A stretch of DNA of 6,751 bases, from positions 1 through 6,751 of the forward strand of contig JAMFST010000073.1 in the NCBI GenBank assembly GCA_026225435.1, written 5' to 3'. Below are positions 5,934 to 6,751 of the stretch, in pieces. The stretch comes from Labilithrix luteola (GTDB taxonomy: Bacteria > Myxococcota_A > Polyangia > Polyangiales > Polyangiaceae). Both the position numbers and the translations under genes were made by a program. The notes beneath the pieces were generated by a model. It had not been told where the DNA came from and made no database searches. It saw only the letters and a list, made by a program, of their open reading frames with translations. The stretch's first letter is position 1. Every line of letters starts with the position of its first letter.

Positions 5934-6084
5934 CGCGCGCGGATCTTGCTTTCCGTCCACCTGCGCAGGCACGTGAACGAGGTGCGCGTAGCAATCGCCG
6001 AGCGTGCGTATCACCCGGGCGAGTGAGCGAGAACGGGTCGACGTCGTCTCGCGTCACCGTTCGCGCTAGACTGGAGAGGCTCTC
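5934..6084. other. Intergenic region between TetR gene and CDF transporter
   Basis: A 151-base gap without recognisable coding content. It contains a 10-bp palindrome CCTGCGCAGG (5960-5969), a GAACGG...CCGTTC inverted repeat in 6030-6063, and a -10-like TAGACT at 6067-6072 without a fitting -35. No terminator with a T-run follows the TetR gene. These are weak signals in GC-rich DNA. Confidence 0.4.
6073..6076 (+). promoter_or_regulatory. Shine-Dalgarno of the CDF transporter, in a small inverted repeat
   Basis: GGAG stands eight bases before the ATG at 6085 and supports that start. The bases GAGAG (6074-6078) and CTCTC (6080-6084) are complementary, so the ribosome site could fold into a very small stem directly next to the start codon. 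Confidence 0.55.
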
Positions 6085-6751
6085 ATGTCTGCCCACGGCC
6101 ACGACCACGCGCACGGCGGGCATTCTCACGCCGGTCATTCGCACGGCGGGCACGGGCACGCTCATGCGCCTCCGGTCGGCGACGCCGGCTCGATGCGCAA
6201 CTTCGCCATCGGCGTCGGGCTGAACCTCACCATGGTCGTCGTCGAGGTGGTCTATGGCTACCTCTCGCACTCGCTGGCGCTGACCGCCGACGCCGGCCAC
6301 AACCTGGGCGACGTGCTCGGCCTGGCGCTCGCCTGGGGCGCGGCCTACCTCGCCAAGAAGCCGCCGTCGCAGCGTCGCACCTTCGGCCTGCGCCGCACGA
6401 CCATCGTGGCCTCGGTCGCCAACTCGCTGGTGCTGCTCTTCGTGACCGGCGGCCTCGCCTGGGAGTCGGTGCGCCGGCTGGGCGAGGCGAGCCCGACCAA
6501 CGGGCGCATCGTCATCGTGGTCGCGGTGGTCGGCATGGTCGTGAACGGCCTCTCCGCGCTCCTCTTCATGCGCGGGCGCGAGAAGGACGTGAACGTGCGC
6601 GCCGCGTTCCTGCACCTGGCGTCGGACGCGCTCCTCTCGGCGGGCGTGGCCATCTCCGGCGTCGCCGTGGTCTTCACCGGCTGGACCTGGATCGACCCGG
6701 CGGTGAGCCTGGCGCTCGCCTTCGCCATCCTCGCGGGCACCTGGTCGCTGA
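6085..6751 (+). CDS. Cation diffusion facilitator (CDF) family metal transporter, CzcD/ZnT-like, C-terminus cut by window edge
   Basis: An inner-membrane exporter of Zn2+ or related divalent metals in exchange for protons. The frame is open from ATG 6085 to the right edge: 222 complete codons of about 300 expected. The N-terminus is a cytoplasmic metal-binding tail with 11 histidines between residues 4 and 27 in HGH/HSH repeats. Hydrophobic helices follow at roughly 40-57, 64-90, 107-125, 142-162, 175-197 and 203 onward. The transport-site pairs of the family are present: His72/Asp76 (ADAGHNLGDVLG, TM2) and His177/Asp181 (HLASDALLS, TM5). FGLRRTTIVA (100-109) is the conserved loop before TM3. 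The missing part is the end of TM6 and the cytoplasmic C-terminal domain. The gene lies 151 bases after the TetR gene on the same strand but has no obvious functional link to the catabolic operon. His-rich tails favour Zn or Ni/Co, but the metal cannot be assigned. Confidence 0.95.
   Translation, partial: MSAHGHDHAHGGHSHAGHSHGGHGHAHAPPVGDAGSMRNFAIGVGLNLTMVVVEVVYGYLSHSLALTADAGHNLGDVLGLALAWGAAYLAKKPPSQRRTFGLRRTTIVASVANSLVLLFVTGGLAWESVRRLGEASPTNGRIVIVVAVVGMVVNGLSALLFMRGREKDVNVRAAFLHLASDALLSAGVAISGVAVVFTGWTWIDPAVSLALAFAILAGTWSL

Noticed and set aside
5255..6223. Plus-strand 322-codon frame spanning the TetR gene into the CDF gene
   Set aside because: Shifted frame of the TetR gene. It yields no known motifs and ends inside the His-rich start of the transporter.
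5878..6615. Minus-strand frame opposite the CDF transporter
   Set aside because: Antisense to a gene with clear CDF metal-site motifs. The His- and Asp-rich content merely mirrors the sense codons.

Overview
The window is a compact, GC-rich bacterial stretch with almost no non-coding DNA. It holds seven protein-coding genes: five on the minus strand and two on the plus strand. I found no RNA genes, insertion sequences, CRISPR arrays or integrases. The base composition, the strong preference for G/C-ending codons and the mix of families (Sad-type aldehyde dehydrogenase, haloalkane-dehalogenase-like hydrolase, acyl-CoA synthetase, GST, TetR, CDF transporter) suggest a free-living, metabolically versatile Gram-negative soil or water bacterium, such as a proteobacterium, myxobacterium or relative. 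The sequence does not allow a firmer placement.

Layout, left to right. 1-1067 (minus): the first 355 codons of a succinate-semialdehyde-dehydrogenase-type aldehyde dehydrogenase, whose C-terminus lies off the left edge. 1068-1258: a 191-base gap with a perfect 15-bp inverted repeat. 1259-1636 (minus): a small tautomerase-superfamily protein. 1651-2667 (minus): a GST-fold protein with a long C-terminal extension. 2664-4193 (minus): an acyl-CoA synthetase (AMP-forming). 4190-5101 (minus): an alpha/beta hydrolase with the haloalkane dehalogenase active-site pattern. 5102-5270: a divergent intergenic region with repeated GTGGGTC/GACCCAC elements, probably operators. 5271-5933 (plus): a TetR-family regulator. 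6085 to the right edge (plus): a cation diffusion facilitator with a histidine-rich N-terminus, truncated by the window.

How the genes work together. Hydrolase, ligase and GST are joined by two successive 4-base ATGA stop/start overlaps. The tautomerase follows 14 bases later with its own strong Shine-Dalgarno sequence. These four genes therefore look like one operon transcribed leftward from the region shared with the TetR gene, which is the likely local regulator. The aldehyde dehydrogenase points the same way but sits beyond the inverted repeat, so it may be a distal operon gene or a separate unit. The enzyme set (hydrolytic dehalogenase-like enzyme, CoA ligase, GST, tautomerase, aldehyde dehydrogenase) is what one would expect of a small catabolic island for a halogenated or related organic substrate; that reading is inference. 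The CDF metal exporter appears to be an unrelated neighbouring unit.
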